DNA from: Coffea arabica | Lineage: Eukaryota > Streptophyta > Magnoliopsida > Gentianales > Rubiaceae | Length of the DNA stretch: 64,000 nt | Direction: 5' to 3' | NCBI RefSeq assembly: GCF_036785885.1 | Contig: NC_092323.1 | Location: 17,926,501 to 17,990,500, forward strand | Shown here: piece after piece, positions 1 to 12,960 of the stretch | Position numbering within the stretch: position 1 is the stretch's first letter | Layout of the letters: each line of letters starts with the position of its first letter | Position numbers and translations under genes: made by a program | The notes under the pieces: generated by a model | What the model was told of the DNA's origin: nothing | The model's database searches: none | Seen by the model: only the letters and a program-made list of their open reading frames with translations

Positions 1-1631
1 TATGCCCTAAAACAATGATTTTGTTTAATACATTCCTTATTATGTTTTGTATTTTAATAACTTCTTTTTTCTGTTAAATGTTAGATATAACTGATAAAGT
101 CCTTAGAATACTTACTAATGTGATGGTGGTCACAAATATTGATGACTATGAGATATCAATCACATTTATAGTAATATTCTTAAATTTTCCTAGTTATAGT
201 ACTAATGAGATAGGACATCATTAGTACGGTAAGACTAGTACACAATTAGTCTCTACTTAATGTAAGTAGTGATTGTTCTCATCAACCATGGTATATAGAT
301 ACCTAGGTTAATGTGTAGATGATTTGTAAAGTACAAATACATTGGAATGATCCGCTTAGAGATCCCATTAGGATATCTATCTAATGCCAATGGTTGTATC
401 TCTTGTGGTAAGTTATGTAAATGATCCTACGACTTGAGATCATCATAGTATCTTGAGTGTGAATCACTACATTTTGACTCTATTGCTTGTTACTCATTGA
501 GAGTGACTTAGAGAACAGAGATTGGGTATAGTGTGAAGCACAGAAAGGTAATGAGTGATCAAGATAGGATTTACCACTCCGATAGTAGGAGTTGATATCC
601 GGATGACCACTAGTAGGAAATTAACCCTAAAAGGTCGACTACATTAGGTTAATTGAAGAATATTTTCAAGTTAACCTAATCTAGGGTTAATTCTGGAAAC
701 TAGTAAATTTAATTAGCCATTAAGGAATTGGCACTTATTCCTTATTCTTTGACTAATTGGATATTGGTGGTGAAAGGATAATAATTAGATGGTAACTTCT
801 CATGGAAAGGTTAGGTCAAAATTCCCTTGACTAATTTCGGGTACTTGGGTGGTCATGATGTGTTGCTAGACACCGCTCATGATTTATAATTATGAATTAA
901 TTAATTATTGTAATTAATGATAGAATAAAGTTGTTTATTTTATCTAATTCCTTTTGGGAATTATAAGTCATAATTATTGCCAATGTATTTGGAGCCTATT
1001 GGATCACACGCATTAGAGTTTTGGTTCTGGATTAAAATTATGTGTCCGAGTGAAGATTTGGAAATAAAGTATAAGATACTTTCGGGATTTAATTACAAAG
1101 AATAAATTTCAGGCCTATTTGAACAGATAGGAGAAAATAGTTATCTCCTGTCTATCAGATAGCTGAAGGATAGAGTTTGTTTATTGGATAAAAAACCTAT
1201 CTCTTCCTTTTTTTCTTTCTACGAATCTTATCTCTATTAGAACAATGAAAAACCTATGACTCTCTCAAGGGAAAATAGGGTTTTGAAAAAGATAGAGAGT
1301 GGAGAACAAAGGTGTGTGAGACATACATAGAGAGAAAAAATAAAGACAAGGAAAAGTGAAAAAGAAAGGCTTGCAACTTTCATCACTTTCACACATATAT
1401 CATAGAGACGATCGAGATATCACTCTCGCGTGGATTTCGGTAGGGCAGGATATTTGGACTGCTCAAGGGGTTGTTCGTCTTCTCCAATTTGGCAGAGGAA
1501 CATCAAATGGATTAAGGTAATCCGTTTTTCCCTCTCTTCTTGCACCATACGCAAAATCTAAGGTGATCCTTGAGTGGGTTTTTGGAAAAAATTTTTAATT
1601 TCCGCTGCCTTTCTGTCCCAAAAACCCATCA
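1..1631. repeat. Probable LTR of a Ty1-copia-like retrotransposon (solo or 3' LTR)
   Basis: The stretch has no coding potential. It begins TG at base 3 and finishes with a segment resembling copia LTR ends (TTTCCGCTGCC near 1600, then ...CCCATCA at 1625-1631). No primer-binding site follows the CA, so it is not a 5' LTR with its body to the right. It would be a solo LTR or a 3' LTR whose element lies to the left of the window. The left flank is outside the window, so a target-site duplication cannot be tested. The family is judged from motif style only. Confidence 0.5.
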
Positions 1632-3640
1632 GTTAGTATCTTCTTACTAGACTAAAGAAAATAGGCTTCTATTCTTGATGGTTAGTAGTTTTAATTATAC
1701 TCAAACTTTCACTCTACAAGTCCACACAGTGTATAATTAAGGAAAAGATGATCAACTACTCACGCTATTCAAATTCCTATATTATTTAGACCAATATAAA
1801 TAACAAGAAAGTAAAACTACATTAGAAGCATAAATAAACAAAAGATACATATACAAGAAAAGCTCCTAGGATTGATTTTCTCTCTAACCTTGCTAGATAA
1901 ACAACCCAATTATTGCAATCTATCGCCTTGGCTAAGGATAGCGTAATTTTTCAATTTATGTGAAATTTACTCTCGTAATAAATCAACTATACCTATAACT
2001 AATCAATACCTACTCTCGTGGTTATAAAATTAACTTAAGTTCATTAGTTCCTGTGAAATTACATGATGAAAACCTATAAAGGTGTTCTTCTACTCTCGTG
2101 AGTGAACTCTCTAGATCTAGTACTTCCTTAAACTAGTATTAAACCCCAACTCTCGTTGATAATTTAACACCTTAATTTAGATAATTACAATAAATTACTA
2201 GTTAATCATGATTTTATAAACAAAAATGCCAAATACTTGCTCAAAGGATAAACACAACAACCAAGTTCATTTCATCCAACAAAGAAGAGATTAAACCTAC
2301 TTAGGCATGAAACTTTAGAACAACATAGTGAAAAAAAAAGATCAAACATGTATTATAACTAAATATGAAATGAAATATAAGAGAGAAAGTGATTGGAAAG
2401 ATGTCACCTTTGTCAATTGAGCTTCCAAGATCTCCATATTTGCTCCTTAAATTTTCATCCATGTCTAGCCATGAATACAAGAATGGATCAAAAACTATCT
2501 AGCCTAATCTAATCTTAAGTAACTACTTGGAGTTTTGTAGTTTAAGAGCTATATTTTTAGTGGTTTTCTTCTTCCCGCAAGCTCCTTAAAACTAAGCTAA
2601 TGAACTATGAAGTTCTAGTGAAAAACTACTTCTTGTGCAGTGTTTTCCTAGGCTCAAAGATATAAAAATGTGTCTTGAAGTCCCATATTTAAGGATAAAT
2701 TTGTTCCATCAACTTGGTTAAAATCGATGCAAAATTGCTCTTAGAGATTCCCAAAGTATTTTTCTTGAAGTCTTCAAGATCTCTTTGGGCAAAACCAGTT
2801 GAAATCTTTCAGAAAATTTGGTCAAAAAATTTGTGTGAAATAGTTGCAACTTGCACAGCTGCAAAGTGAATATGCAGATGGAGCCAACATTTTAGTCCAC
2901 AAATTCACTTCCCCTGCGGGTTTGACACTTTTGACAGGAATCTAGAAATTGCTCTATTTTACACCAATTAGAGCTACAAATTTCTCGGTGATGGAGTCGA
3001 GCTGACTCTTGTACAAATTATAAAAATTGTAGCCCTTTGAGTTAACTTGCCAATACATCAAAAATCATCTCATTTGGAGGTCTGGTAACTAGTAAATGAC
3101 TAAAATACTCTTGACTAGTTAGCAACCTTTTCCATATTTTGGTAGCAGCAATGTATGGCTGTATTTCACCTTTTTTACTAAATAAAAACATGTGAATTGG
3201 ACTTCAATGTCTCATGGATATTAGCTTTAAAAGGTTCAAGAATGATTTCAATCCAATAGTTATAACTCAATTTATAGCCAAAATACCAATGTGTTAGTGC
3301 AACCAAACCACAAAAAGCAAAATTTACTAGAAATCTAGTTAGTGGCTCTTAGAATAACTAAAACATACAAAAAAACTAGGTAATAAAATACACTAAAAAC
3401 ATGTAAAATAAACATTTATCAATTTCCAATTGATTTTGAAAACCTAATTTTAGTTTTTGACTTTCACAAATAGCTATTTTATTATAGTTTCAACTACTTT
3501 TTTTGATATTCTGATTGATCTTTAAGATCCCACAAAAAAGAAAAAAAAAGAAGCGTATCCTAAGCTGCTTTTGAATTATGATTGAGGATTACATTTTCAT
3601 GCAAACAAAACTACACTCAAAATTTTAAAATAAGTACTAA
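1632..3640. other. AT-rich non-coding stretch, possibly retrotransposon-derived
   Basis: No gene is supported. The octamer ACTCTCGT occurs four times within about 200 bases (near 1969, 2012, 2093 and 2149). The rest has no ORF of note. The texture resembles untranslated parts of plant LTR elements, but no terminal repeat, primer site or polypurine tract was found, so the origin stays open. Confidence 0.3.
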
Positions 3641-3691
3641 AATATCTAGATTCTAGTTATGCAGCATAAAAGGCAATTTGGGCATACCTTT

Positions 3692-3950
3692 GGGAGTACA
3701 AATTGCTTACTAATACCGCACTCATAGCCCTTTTGTATTTTTCTTTTTAAGAAAAAGTTTGGGTGAATTTCATTCCGATCATCACTATGAGTCATGGCAT
3801 GTTTTTGGAACATAAGTCGCTTACGAAAATTCTTACAATTGTTTTGTATTTTTTTGAAGAAAAAATTTTGAATGGGTTCCATTATGATTTCACTACAAGT
3901 CAAGGCTTGTCTCAGGGAGCATAAGTCGCTTATGAAAGATCTCACGGATC
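3692..3950. repeat. Imperfect tandem repeat, about 110 bp period
   Basis: The related phrases GGGAGTACAAATTGCTTAC (3692), GGAACATAAGTCGCTTACG (near 3807) and GGGAGCATAAGTCGCTTAT (3915) recur 109-115 bases apart. The intervening text is also alike (TTTTGTATTTTT, then a run of A and T, then CATT.CGAT or CATTATGAT). This gives two diverged full units and a partial third. The minus-strand reading frame through it is a by-product of the repeat. Confidence 0.65.
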
Positions 3951-4231
3951 ATAAGTTTTTATATATTACTCACTAACATAGTGCAGGACCTTTTATAAGG
4001 AAGTGATATCATCTGAGCCAGCTTACGTAGATGAGCTCTTTTGTATAATCTCAAGGACTTAAAAGCCTTCGGTGACTTGACATTGATGCTTGCAGCACAT
4101 TTTTCTTGCAACCTATATATCTAGTTTGGAAAAAGCGGCACCCTGGTTACCGGTTTTTCTACCCAAATCAGGTACTTGTGACTTAAAAAATCCATTCATA
4201 AACACAAATTATTGGATTAGACAGTTGACAT

Positions 4232-4337
4232 TAGGCTGCAAACGAATCGAACCGCTCGCGAGCGGCTCGAGTCAAACTCGAGCTCGAACTCGAGCTCAGA
4301 ATATTAAGTTTGTTAGCTCGCGAGCTCGCGAGCTTGA

Positions 4338-4381
<44 letters not shown>

Positions 4382-4667
4382 TTTTATTTAATAATAAGAT
4401 TACGTATATTATATTTTTTTTTTATTTTTTATTTTTATAGTAAAATTACGTATATATCCTTAATATTTTATTATTTATTAAGAAAAAAAATATTATTTTA
4501 TTTATTTTTTTAAAAATAAAATAATTAGTTTTTATTTTTTTCGAGCTCGAGCTCGAGCTTGAAAATTGCCGACTCGTCGAGTTCGAGCTCGAGCTCGAGT
4601 TTGGTAAAATTCAGTCGAGGCTCGGCTCGGCTCGATTAGCTCAAAGCGCGATTCGTTTGCAGCCCTA
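4232..4667. mobile_element. Non-autonomous hAT element (MITE) with CTCGAG-rich arms
   Basis: Ends are TAGGCTGCAAACGAATCGA on the left and, read inverted, TAGGGCTGCAAACGAATCG on the right. The flanks are GTTGACAT (4224-4231) and ATTGACAT (4668-4675), a 7/8 match to an 8-bp target duplication as expected for hAT. The arms are packed with overlapping CTCGAG/GAGCTC palindromes. The core is AT-rich and includes an (AT)n run at 4339-4378. There is no transposase. A second member lies at 14229-14715. Confidence 0.85.
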
Positions 4668-4675
4668 ATTGACAT

Positions 4676-7098
4676 GGACCAAAATTTAACGGAGCCTCTA
4701 CTCAATTATACAAGTAACCGGGCTCGACTTAAACAACCATTTAGACCAATTAGTCAAAGACAATTTAATTTATTTTCTTATTCAATTAAAATTTAAAATT
4801 TTCAATGTCCACACACAGGTCCGCTATTTCCAACAACATTAGATCCATTACAGCTCCCAATCTTGACTTTTTTTTAAAAGTTTTCTTTAGTATGTGTGGG
4901 ACGTCTCAAACTCGAATCTCTTGCTTATATTTCCTCCCTCTCTCTTTCGATACAATTCAACCCATCCCCCTCTCTACTCCCAATCTTGACTTGGTTTAAC
5001 CAAAATAATAATAATAATAAATCTTGTAAAATCTTTGGGGCAATAGTTTCCTTTCCTCAGAAAATGCTGATAGCTATTAGCCACGAATCTTTCAAATCAA
5101 AGTCTATAACCTGATTTTTTTTATTTTTTTTTGTATTATGATTCATTTGCCAACAACTCTACTAGACTGAAGAAATAAATAATTCGATGGCTTCTCTGAT
5201 AAAAACTTTGCAAGTTTCATGCCACAAAAAACTTAAATTGGAAGATGTTTAGGTAGATTCTACTAGATAAGTTTGCAAAATAATCAACAGAGAGGAAAAA
5301 AGTGAATGCAATTTAAGATAACTCCAAGTTATGTTATTTTGGGGAAATTCTACCGTCCCTTAATCTGTTGGTGCTATTTTGATAGGGTTCCAAACCAGTA
5401 GATTACCATATCCTCAAGTATAAAATCATAATAAGATTTGCTTTGGATTAAATCTTAACGTTATTGACCTCCCATTGAGTTGTGCTATCAAACTTGTAAT
5501 GGATTTGTTTGTGATGTATAAATTTCCTCTGACCTCACTGAGAAGATCACATAATCCTAGAAATACCAATGAATTCAACTTAGATGACTCTCACAAGCTG
5601 CAATTTCCTCTAATACATAGTGTTCATGCTTTTGTAGAAGGCAGCCATAGGCAAAGTCTTTAATGCTACAGCAATATTTGTATAAATTATCAAAAATTTT
5701 CAGTCAACTATCCTAATCATCTTGGATTAAAAGAATGACCTGAGATGGTAGTGGAGAAAACTGGGTGTGGAATTTTGACTGTGACTGTTGCAAAGTGATT
5801 AACAAACTTTATATTATAGAAGAAATAATTGTATACAGTACCAAAAAAAAAAAAGAAAAATATATGTTTACTGTTTCTTATAGAAACCCTTTATCTCTTA
5901 AACAATCATCAGCAAATCAGTTGGTGTTAATATGTAAATATAGTTGTCTTTTTTAATAGGAAAGATCATTTCATTCAAACAAATCTGCATTAATGAAATG
6001 TTTTTTCTTATGTTAGAATTAATTTCGATACGAGTCAATAAATTTTTTCCATGCCATTTAGTGCTTCACTAATAGGTATGTGGTTGTTCATCTACTCTTT
6101 TATGATCGTTTGTATGCTTGTGATCAATATCATGCCCTAGCTCTATTAGGATTAAATAGATTAATCTGCGTTCACTTCAATCTAATCGAATTCCCATTTT
6201 ATAAAGGAAGTTAACCAAAAATATGCATTCTATTAGTATAGAGGTCCTTTTTTATGCTTAGAATTATTCCCGATGAATTGAAGAATCTTATTTTGCTTCA
6301 TAAACTAGTGTTGCCTACATAGAATGCGTGGAAAGAACAAGGAATTCTTAGAGTACAAAATAAAAAATTAAGAAAAAGAACATACTACTTTTTTTGGGTA
6401 TATTAAAGAAAGCTCCCCCGTGCACCCAAAAAAAAAAAAACACTCCAGCTCGGTTTTATTCCTAGTTTAAAAATCCCCCAAACACACTTCAACTCGGTTT
6501 TATTCCGAGTTTAAAAATGCAATCTCGGCCAAGTGTTGCCGAAGTTATTTGAATTAGTAAGATGATATTGACTTTATTAATATCGAACTTTAGAGTAAAT
6601 CTGGTAAACTCGACCTGAAATTACGAGTTATTATTCGAGTTGAGTTAGTGGTTAATCAAAATTGACAGTTCAATATTCTAAATTGATGATAAGTAACATG
6701 AAAATGATCAAGTACAAGTCCTATGAAACTTACCACTTAAACTAACTATTAGAAAATTTTATTCTTCACCAAATGAAACAAAAAATGGATATGGCTTACA
6801 AGTTATAACTCCTAATTTTGACTGGATAAAAACTTCCGAGCATATTAAACTCGATAACTTTAAGAGCCTAATTCGAGTGCCTCTGTTATTGAAAATCTAT
6901 CTTATTAGTCTAGCCCTATTACTATTAGTTAAGATTAAAACAAAAACAAGGTAGAGGATAGTTTTTTTTCTTTTTGGCTGAAATTGTGGATTGTTATTAA
7001 TAACGTAGGATGATGATTATTATGTTAACTATTATTAGAGAAAGGTTAATGGATACTTGGATCAAGAGAAGACTTGAGAAACATGCCACATTTACACT
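4676..7098. other. Intergenic, no gene seen; short 44-bp direct repeat
   Basis: Only short unconvincing frames occur. At 6441-6520 a 44-base unit is repeated once. Both copies carry CTCGGTTTTATTC followed by GAGTTTAAAAAT or TAGTTTAAAAAT. Nothing else with recognisable structure was found. Confidence 0.5.
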
Positions 7099-7326
7099 TT
7101 AGAGTCTTGGGGGAAAAGGATCATGAAGAAGACTGACTACCAAATTTTGTTGAAATAGCGCAATAGCAGTAATACAGACAGCAATCACAAAAATGAAAAG
7201 CCCCATTTCCATGCAAGCCAAGCTGATTTCCATGGAGCTTTCGGGAATCAAGATAATGTGCTCCTTAAACTTATTGACATCGCATCCGAGATAGCCTACA
7301 TTATTCACTTGGTTGGAACTTGGAAG

Positions 7327-9567
7327 CTAGAGTTGATAGAATATTCTCCTACAACAGGATCCTGGGGGAAACATTCTTGAACTTAAACCAACTGTTACAA
7401 AACTGACACTGAAACTGATGCCAAAACCTATCCCAAATGTGAGCCAAAATATGACTTTAGTTTCTAGACTCTCCTTATCTGCTGGAGAGAGTGCAGCTGT
7501 GGTCTTTCGTAGATCAGTGCAAGGGCGCCCAAGAGGTTGACCACATAAGCCTGGATTGCCGAGAAAACTTGCGTCTGAGAAAGTATCAAACTGACCTCCA
7601 GTGGGTATTGGGCCCTGTAGATTGTTGTTTGCCACACTGAAGGACGATAAAAAGTGAAGATTCTTGAGTGAAGAAGGTATTTCACCAGAAAATTGGTTTT
7701 CAGAAAGGTTCAGCCTCTCTAAGTTAGTCAGATATGATATTGAGTCAGGAATGATTCCTGAGAGTTGGTTATCACTGAGGTCTAGGTTATGAATGAACTT
7801 TAATTGGCCAATTTCCACGGGAATATTCCCAGAGAGGTGGTTTCCATTAAGATATATAGCTGGTGGCAAGCTAGATAGCTTATTGTATTGCAGGGACGAG
7901 AGGTTATAGGGTTTTACAAAAAGCGACAACTCAATGTAGGAATAGTGTACTTCATCTGCCATCTGCTTACGTACTAGTCGTGGCAATCCTAGGACTTGAG
8001 CTGATAATTGACCTGAAAGTAAGTTGTTAGATAAATCCAAATAAAACAGATTTGGCAAAACTCCTAACCAATTAGGAATTGGACCAGTGAATGCATTTTC
8101 TGAGAGATCAAGAACTTCCAATTTCCCAAGTTTAGCCAGCCAAATAGGGATTTTCCCATTTAATTGGCACCGTCCTAATGCCAGAACCATAAGATTCGGG
8201 AATCCATCAGAACCAACCAAGTTTCCTTCATTTGACAAGCTTTCATGACGGAAGTTCTTTGAGAGTAGCAATACGCCGAGATTTTTGCAGCCACTAAGAA
8301 TTCTGATTGCACCTGTGATGTTGGTTAGACTGTTATTGGCAATTGAGAAAAAAGACAATGATTGTAAGGATTGTATCTCAGGTTGGATCTCCCCTGTGAG
8401 CTGGTTAGTTGACAAGCGTATTGCAGTCAATGATGGACATGAAGCAATACTCAAGGGGAAGCTACCATTGAACAAATTAGTCCCAAGATCAATTGTTCTA
8501 AGCCGAAGAAAATTTGAGAAATCAATGCCAGAAAGTTCACCGGAAAGAGAGTTGACTCCAAAATTCAGCTTTGTGAGTCGAGTGCAATTCATCAGCGACA
8601 AGGGAAGAGTGCCATTCAGGTAGTTCATGTGAAGAAGCAGATACTCCAAGTTGGAAAGTTTCCCTACCTCATGAGGGATTGGGCCAATCAATTCATTGGC
8701 ATAAAGTTCAAGAACTTTTAGGCTGGTAAGATTCACAATGCCATTACTCAATGGGCCTGAAATTTTATTGCCTGGAAAGGATATTTCTTGCAAAGTTGAT
8801 AGATCAAAAAAATTACCAGGAAGAGATCCCATAATTGAATTGAAACCTGCACGCAATACCCTCAAGTTGGAGCAGGTTCCAAAGCCAAAGGGAATCGAAC
8901 CGTTGAAATGATTCAAAGAAAAATCAAGAAGTATGATTGAAGCAGAGAAGTTGCAGATAACGGAAGGTAGTTGGCCATAAAAGCTGTTATTACTGACATT
9001 GAAACTAATCAAGTTCCTCGCTGGCTGTAGGAACAGAGAATGAACAATCCCTTCAAAGTTGTTACTGGAAAGATCCACTGTTTTGATGAATACTGGCAAA
9101 TGATCACCAGATGCCTGTAATTGTCCAGAGAGACTATTGTAGCTTAAATCGATCATTTCCAGTCTATTTAGTGACAAAAAAAGCCTTTCTGGCAGATGGC
9201 CACTGAGCTGATTGTGCGCCAAACTGAGTTGTCTAAGATGGCTGAGGTTTGTGATTGAAATAGAGATTTTTCCTTCAAGGCCTCGTGAATTCAGCCATAG
9301 GCGGGACACCCGACCATTATAAGCACAACTAACACCTTCCCAAGAACAGCAGTCAATTGAAACACTCCAATTTAAAGGAGATGAAGTAGAGACTCCATTG
9401 TAGATGGATAACAAAGAGTTCCGATCAAGTTGATTGCATGAAGCTTGGCTAGTTCTAGTACCATAGCATGGAAAAACCAAGATGAAGACAGCCAGCAGCT
9501 GCATAAACGAAAAGCAGCAGCCACAGAGGAGGGAAGATGAAGAGTTATGAAGTGAATTCAAGAACAT
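7327..9567 (-). CDS. LRR receptor-like protein without kinase (PSY1R/RLP2/RLP3-type ectodomain)
   Basis: This single-exon 746-aa protein is predicted to sit in the plasma membrane with its LRR domain outside. Seen in the sequence: a hydrophobic signal peptide to about residue 37, an N-terminal LRR cap with the CC-SWEGVSC cysteine cluster near residues 72-81, and about twenty extracellular LRRs (LxxLxLxxNxLxGxIP). A non-LRR island near residues 530-570 interrupts them. The tail reads [11 protein letters not shown]...GNPGLCG, an acidic linker follows, and one membrane segment lies at about 706-727. Only a short basic cytoplasmic tail remains. The island position and tail match the PSKR/PSY1R group, and lack of a kinase matches Arabidopsis RLP2 and RLP3 (RFO2, Fusarium resistance). 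The ligand is unknown; a sulfated peptide is a family-based guess. It would need a partner kinase such as SOBIR1. Alternative: a PSY1R relative that lost its kinase exon. Confidence 0.88.
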   Translation of the reverse strand: MFLNSLHNSSSSLLCGCCFSFMQLLAVFILVFPCYGTRTSQASCNQLDRNSLLSIYNGVSTSSPLNWSVSIDCCSWEGVSCAYNGRVSRLWLNSRGLEGKISISITNLSHLRQLSLAHNQLSGHLPERLFLSLNRLEMIDLSYNSLSGQLQASGDHLPVFIKTVDLSSNNFEGIVHSLFLQPARNLISFNVSNNSFYGQLPSVICNFSASIILLDFSLNHFNGSIPFGFGTCSNLRVLRAGFNSIMGSLPGNFFDLSTLQEISFPGNKISGPLSNGIVNLTSLKVLELYANELIGPIPHEVGKLSNLEYLLLHMNYLNGTLPLSLMNCTRLTKLNFGVNSLSGELSGIDFSNFLRLRTIDLGTNLFNGSFPLSIASCPSLTAIRLSTNQLTGEIQPEIQSLQSLSFFSIANNSLTNITGAIRILSGCKNLGVLLLSKNFRHESLSNEGNLVGSDGFPNLMVLALGRCQLNGKIPIWLAKLGKLEVLDLSENAFTGPIPNWLGVLPNLFYLDLSNNLLSGQLSAQVLGLPRLVRKQMADEVHYSYIELSLFVKPYNLSSLQYNKLSSLPPAIYLNGNHLSGNIPVEIGQLKFIHNLDLSDNQLSGIIPDSISYLTNLERLNLSENQFSGEIPSSLKNLHFLSSFSVANNNLQGPIPTGGQFDTFSDASFLGNPGLCGQPLGRPCTDLRKTTAALSPADKESLETKVIFWLTFGIGFGISFSVSFVTVGLSSRMFPPGSCCRRIFYQL

Positions 9568-9717
9568 TGAAGCTCACTGGTGATCCAGTCAGAGAACAAA
9601 CTTTTGGCAAAGACTAAGATGGTCTTTCTCTTTCCTTAGTAAAACTCGACATTATCAAGGCTTGTAGAACATTGACCGTGTTAATTGGCTATTGGATGGT
9701 TTACTTCTACTCTTTTT
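9568..9717 (-). other. Short upstream region of the LRR receptor-like gene
   Basis: Only about 150 bases separate the start codon of the LRR gene from the broken HDA14-like copy and the transposon cluster behind it. No clear TATA box was seen here. Any more distal promoter elements would lie inside duplicated or mobile DNA. Confidence 0.4.
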
Positions 9718-11155
9718 GACGGGGAACTGAGGCCATATTCTCCTTCCAAGAAAATGACACCATGACAGAGCAGGCTAATTCCTTTGATTATTACTCAAAA
9801 AATAAAAAAATCAAAAGAATATTTTTCTGACATGGGTATGATATGAAACTATGTCTGCCGGACTTAGTCAGCCTAGTAGAAAAGACAAAAATATTTAAAT
9901 GAGAAAATTTTTTTTTTTGAGCAAATTTTTTCCATTTGTTTTGGAGCAGCCAAAAAGGAGGAGGAAGAGGAAACTCATGATGAATCAGTTCTTGACCCGG
10001 TGATCAAATTTGTAGCTGATTCAGTTAAGCAATTTCTAGTGGCTATAGCATGGATAAAGAGCCTTTTCTTGCATGTTTCTTGGGTATACTAGATTTTATA
10101 CTCATGCTAGCTGACCGTTCTATTATTCAAGAAAAATAGTCTGACTTCAGGGAAAAAGAAATGAAAATTAGTTTGAATGTAATTTGTGTGTGTGTTTTTT
10201 TTTTAAATTTTCCATGTGGATTTTAATGGCATTTTTAACTATGGTTTCAGCTAATTTTTAGCTATGATAATTTGGTTATTGCAAAACAGCCAGATATATC
10301 CTCTATCTTAGCAATGGTTAGTATATACTACTACTTATAGTAGATTATTTCTTGGAATTTTGTTTAAGTGATGTTAGTCTTAAAATTAATAAGGATTTTG
10401 ACTAATTGATGGTCAACACATTTTTCTCTGTTGGCCGTTGGGTAAATTTTTGAACTTTTATTTTAAGTTACTTCTGTTATTTCAATCAATATGGATGGCT
10501 ACATGGTGGCAGCTAGCGGATGTGGAAACTGCAGACAACAGGGATTAAGAAAAAGAGCTACCTTGCTAAGTGGGAAAAAAAGACCCCATTGAAGTGGATG
10601 CCAGGCAAATAACCAAGTTCCTTTGGTGGGTGCTCTTTTTTCATAATCTGTTTGGACAACAATTTCTGTGACTTACAATTGATGGTCTACGTTGGGCTAT
10701 GTGATTGTTTACTGGTGCAGATTTTCTTTGCTTGGAAAGGACTGTTTAGTTACAGCTGTAGAATTTTGGCTAGGCAATTGACCTTGATAGGTTGTAATTT
10801 TATCATTTATTTTATTATTAATTTCTCCTATTACCTGACTTGATGTGGGTTAATTGTTGGATTCTACTCATTTTTAGTATTTTACATTTATTTTAGGAAG
10901 TAGAATGAAAATATGATAACAAGTGCCAATTTGACAGGAAAGGAGTCCAAATAATAGAGCTTATCCCAGGGCATTTGTGGAAAAGGAAAACTTTTTCCCA
11001 TTTTTGGTATTTTGCTGAAGAGGGCAACGGACGAAAAGTCTTCTTTTCCTGGTGTGGGCCGTCGCAAAGGATAGCAATAAAAGGGGCGCCGCACAATAGC
11101 TAGGGAGGAGAGTAGATAGGTAATTAGATATGAAATTGGACTGCAGAGAACAAGC

Positions 11156-11378
11156 CATTGGGCCTTTGGTTCAGTGGTCATTCCAAGCCTTCTTAGGCTT
11201 GGTGGTGCGGAAGGTCAAGGGTTCGAACCTTGCCTCCCACAAAATTTGTCACAATATGTGTCGGTTTTCATTGAACAGTTTCGATGGAGTTTCTACTCAC
11301 ATCGAGTCCCCTCTCCTTCCCCTCTAGAATAGGCTAGTTTAGGTTATAGGAATTTTATCGTGTCGACAAAAAAAAAAA
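11156..11378 (+). mobile_element. tRNA-derived SINE with 9-bp target duplication
   Basis: The head has a pol III A box (TGGTTCAGTGGTC, near 11168) and a B box (GGTTCGAACCTTG, near 11219). The body has no ORF and the tail is TTATCGTGTCGAC followed by poly(A). The duplication AGAACAAGC is at 11147-11155 and again at 11379-11387. It is not a functional tRNA because no cloverleaf 3' half follows the B box. It lies inside the long-TIR element. Confidence 0.88.
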
Positions 11379-11900
11379 AGAACAAGCGTCAGGGAAGCTT
11401 AACCTTTGACTTTTTCGTTTTGTCCTTTAGTAGCTTTTTCCTCCTTCGTATGTCAATTAGGCACAATGGAATGATTCCCTTTAGCTTTTCTCTTGGACGT
11501 TGGCTTTTCGTCCTTTGTGGTTGCCGCAAGATGGCCGCAGCTTTTGCTTTAATTTTGTGTGGATTTTGTTCATTAATTATGAACTAATTTCTTTACTCTA
11601 GTCAAGGGACAACGGATGCTTTTGGTCACCTAAAATTGTGAGATCGATTTAATTTTATCTTTTCTTTTTATTTATTGGTATTCGCATATTCCCTGGTTAC
11701 AGTGCTTATGATTGTTTAATTAATTGATTGTCTTGGATCCGGATAATTAGTTAATTTAATAATCTATTGTCAATTGGAACGTTAAATTCGTAATTGTTTA
11801 ATTATCTCAAAATAGTGATAACTGGCATGATTGGGTTTGTGTCAGGGGAATACGCGGGCTAACCTATTTCACTAATTTTAGCCCTCTACTAACTAGTACA

Positions 11901-12960
11901 GTCTGCAAAATTATTTGGAAATGTTAAACACAAACTGAAACATTTTATTTGGAAATGTCTGCAAAATTATATTTCAATCAATGACTTGGTGCACAGAAGA
12001 ACAGGGAAAGGGAACAACATATGCACAAGTTGTGGGGATGGAATTGAAACTCTAGAGCATCTGTTTTTCGAATGTGACTATTAAAAGAAGATTTGGAAAC
12101 TAATTCCAATCAGCTGGGATGGGTTAATAGACCTACAATCTAGTTTCTGGAGATGGTGGGAAGGACTCTTAGAAGCAACTCAAAGAGTTAATGGTCAGGA
12201 GCACATAGAACTAACAATTAACATCCTCTGGCATGTCTGGAAAGCAAGGAACAAGATTAGTTTCAACAACGCAAAAATGGAGGAAATCACAGTTGTGAGA
12301 AAAGCTCAGCAAGAATGGATGGAATTCAAGGAAGCTGTGGAACTAGAAGGTAGAACTGGCATTGCTGAAACAACCCCCAATCAGCATGGTAGAAGCTGGA
12401 AGCCTCCAATAGAAGGTGTGTACAAGATAAACACGGACGCTACAGTTTCCCCACAAATGATCAGAACAGGAAAAGGAATTGTAGCTAGGAACCGGAAAGG
12501 AGAGATTCTAAAAGCTTGGGCCATAATGGTGGAAAAGATAGAAGAACCACGACTAGAGGAGACTGTGGCAATCAGAACTGCTATGGGATTAGGAAAAGAA
12601 GCAGGCTGGAGGAAGATTGAAATACAATCGGGTTGCAAAAGTGTGATGGCCTGCATTACAACAGTCTCATGCAACAACTGCAGCATATGATACTGGAGGA
12701 TATACAAAAGTTGAGGGAGTTTTTTGATCAATGCAATTTCTCCTTTATATATAGGGAAGGAAATGAGGTGTGTCATAGGCTAGTAAAATTCGCTTTGAAG
12801 CTAGTTAATAATGTATATTGGGAAACAAATTTTCTGGGCTGGATAAAAGATCTAGCGCGAAAGGATTGTGAGGGCAGTTTGCCTCTTTTGTAAAGCATAC
12901 TTGTATTATCAAGTTTTAAATCAATACAATTGTTATCGTTTTGACAAAAAAAAAAAAAAA
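11901..12960 (+). mobile_element. 5'-truncated L1-type LINE with 12-bp target duplication
   Basis: This is the 3' end of a plant LINE second ORF. Translation shows the zinc-binding end of the reverse transcriptase (CTSCGDGIETLEHLFFEC, then W..W) and an RNase H-like domain starting near 12395 (WKPPIEGVYKINTDA, then GIVARNRKGEIL). A TAA breaks the frame near 12080 and a frameshift lies between about 12635 and 12690. The last block (FIYREGNEVCHRL) resumes in another frame and ends at 12893. The 3' end is poly(A) at 12946-12960. CTAACTAGTACA flanks it at 11889-11900 and 12961-12972, the signature of target-primed reverse transcription. It is dead and truncated at its 5' end. Confidence 0.92.

Noticed and set aside
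7099..7308. 69-aa frame with a hydrophobic stretch downstream of the LRR gene
   Set aside because: It lies after the stop codon of a complete receptor-like protein, in another frame, with no splice link or family match.
8285..8623. 112-aa plus-strand frame
   Set aside because: Antisense shadow of the LRR repeats.
11160..11240. tRNA gene
   Set aside because: A and B boxes are present but the 3' half of a tRNA is missing and the block is the head of a SINE with poly(A) and target duplication.
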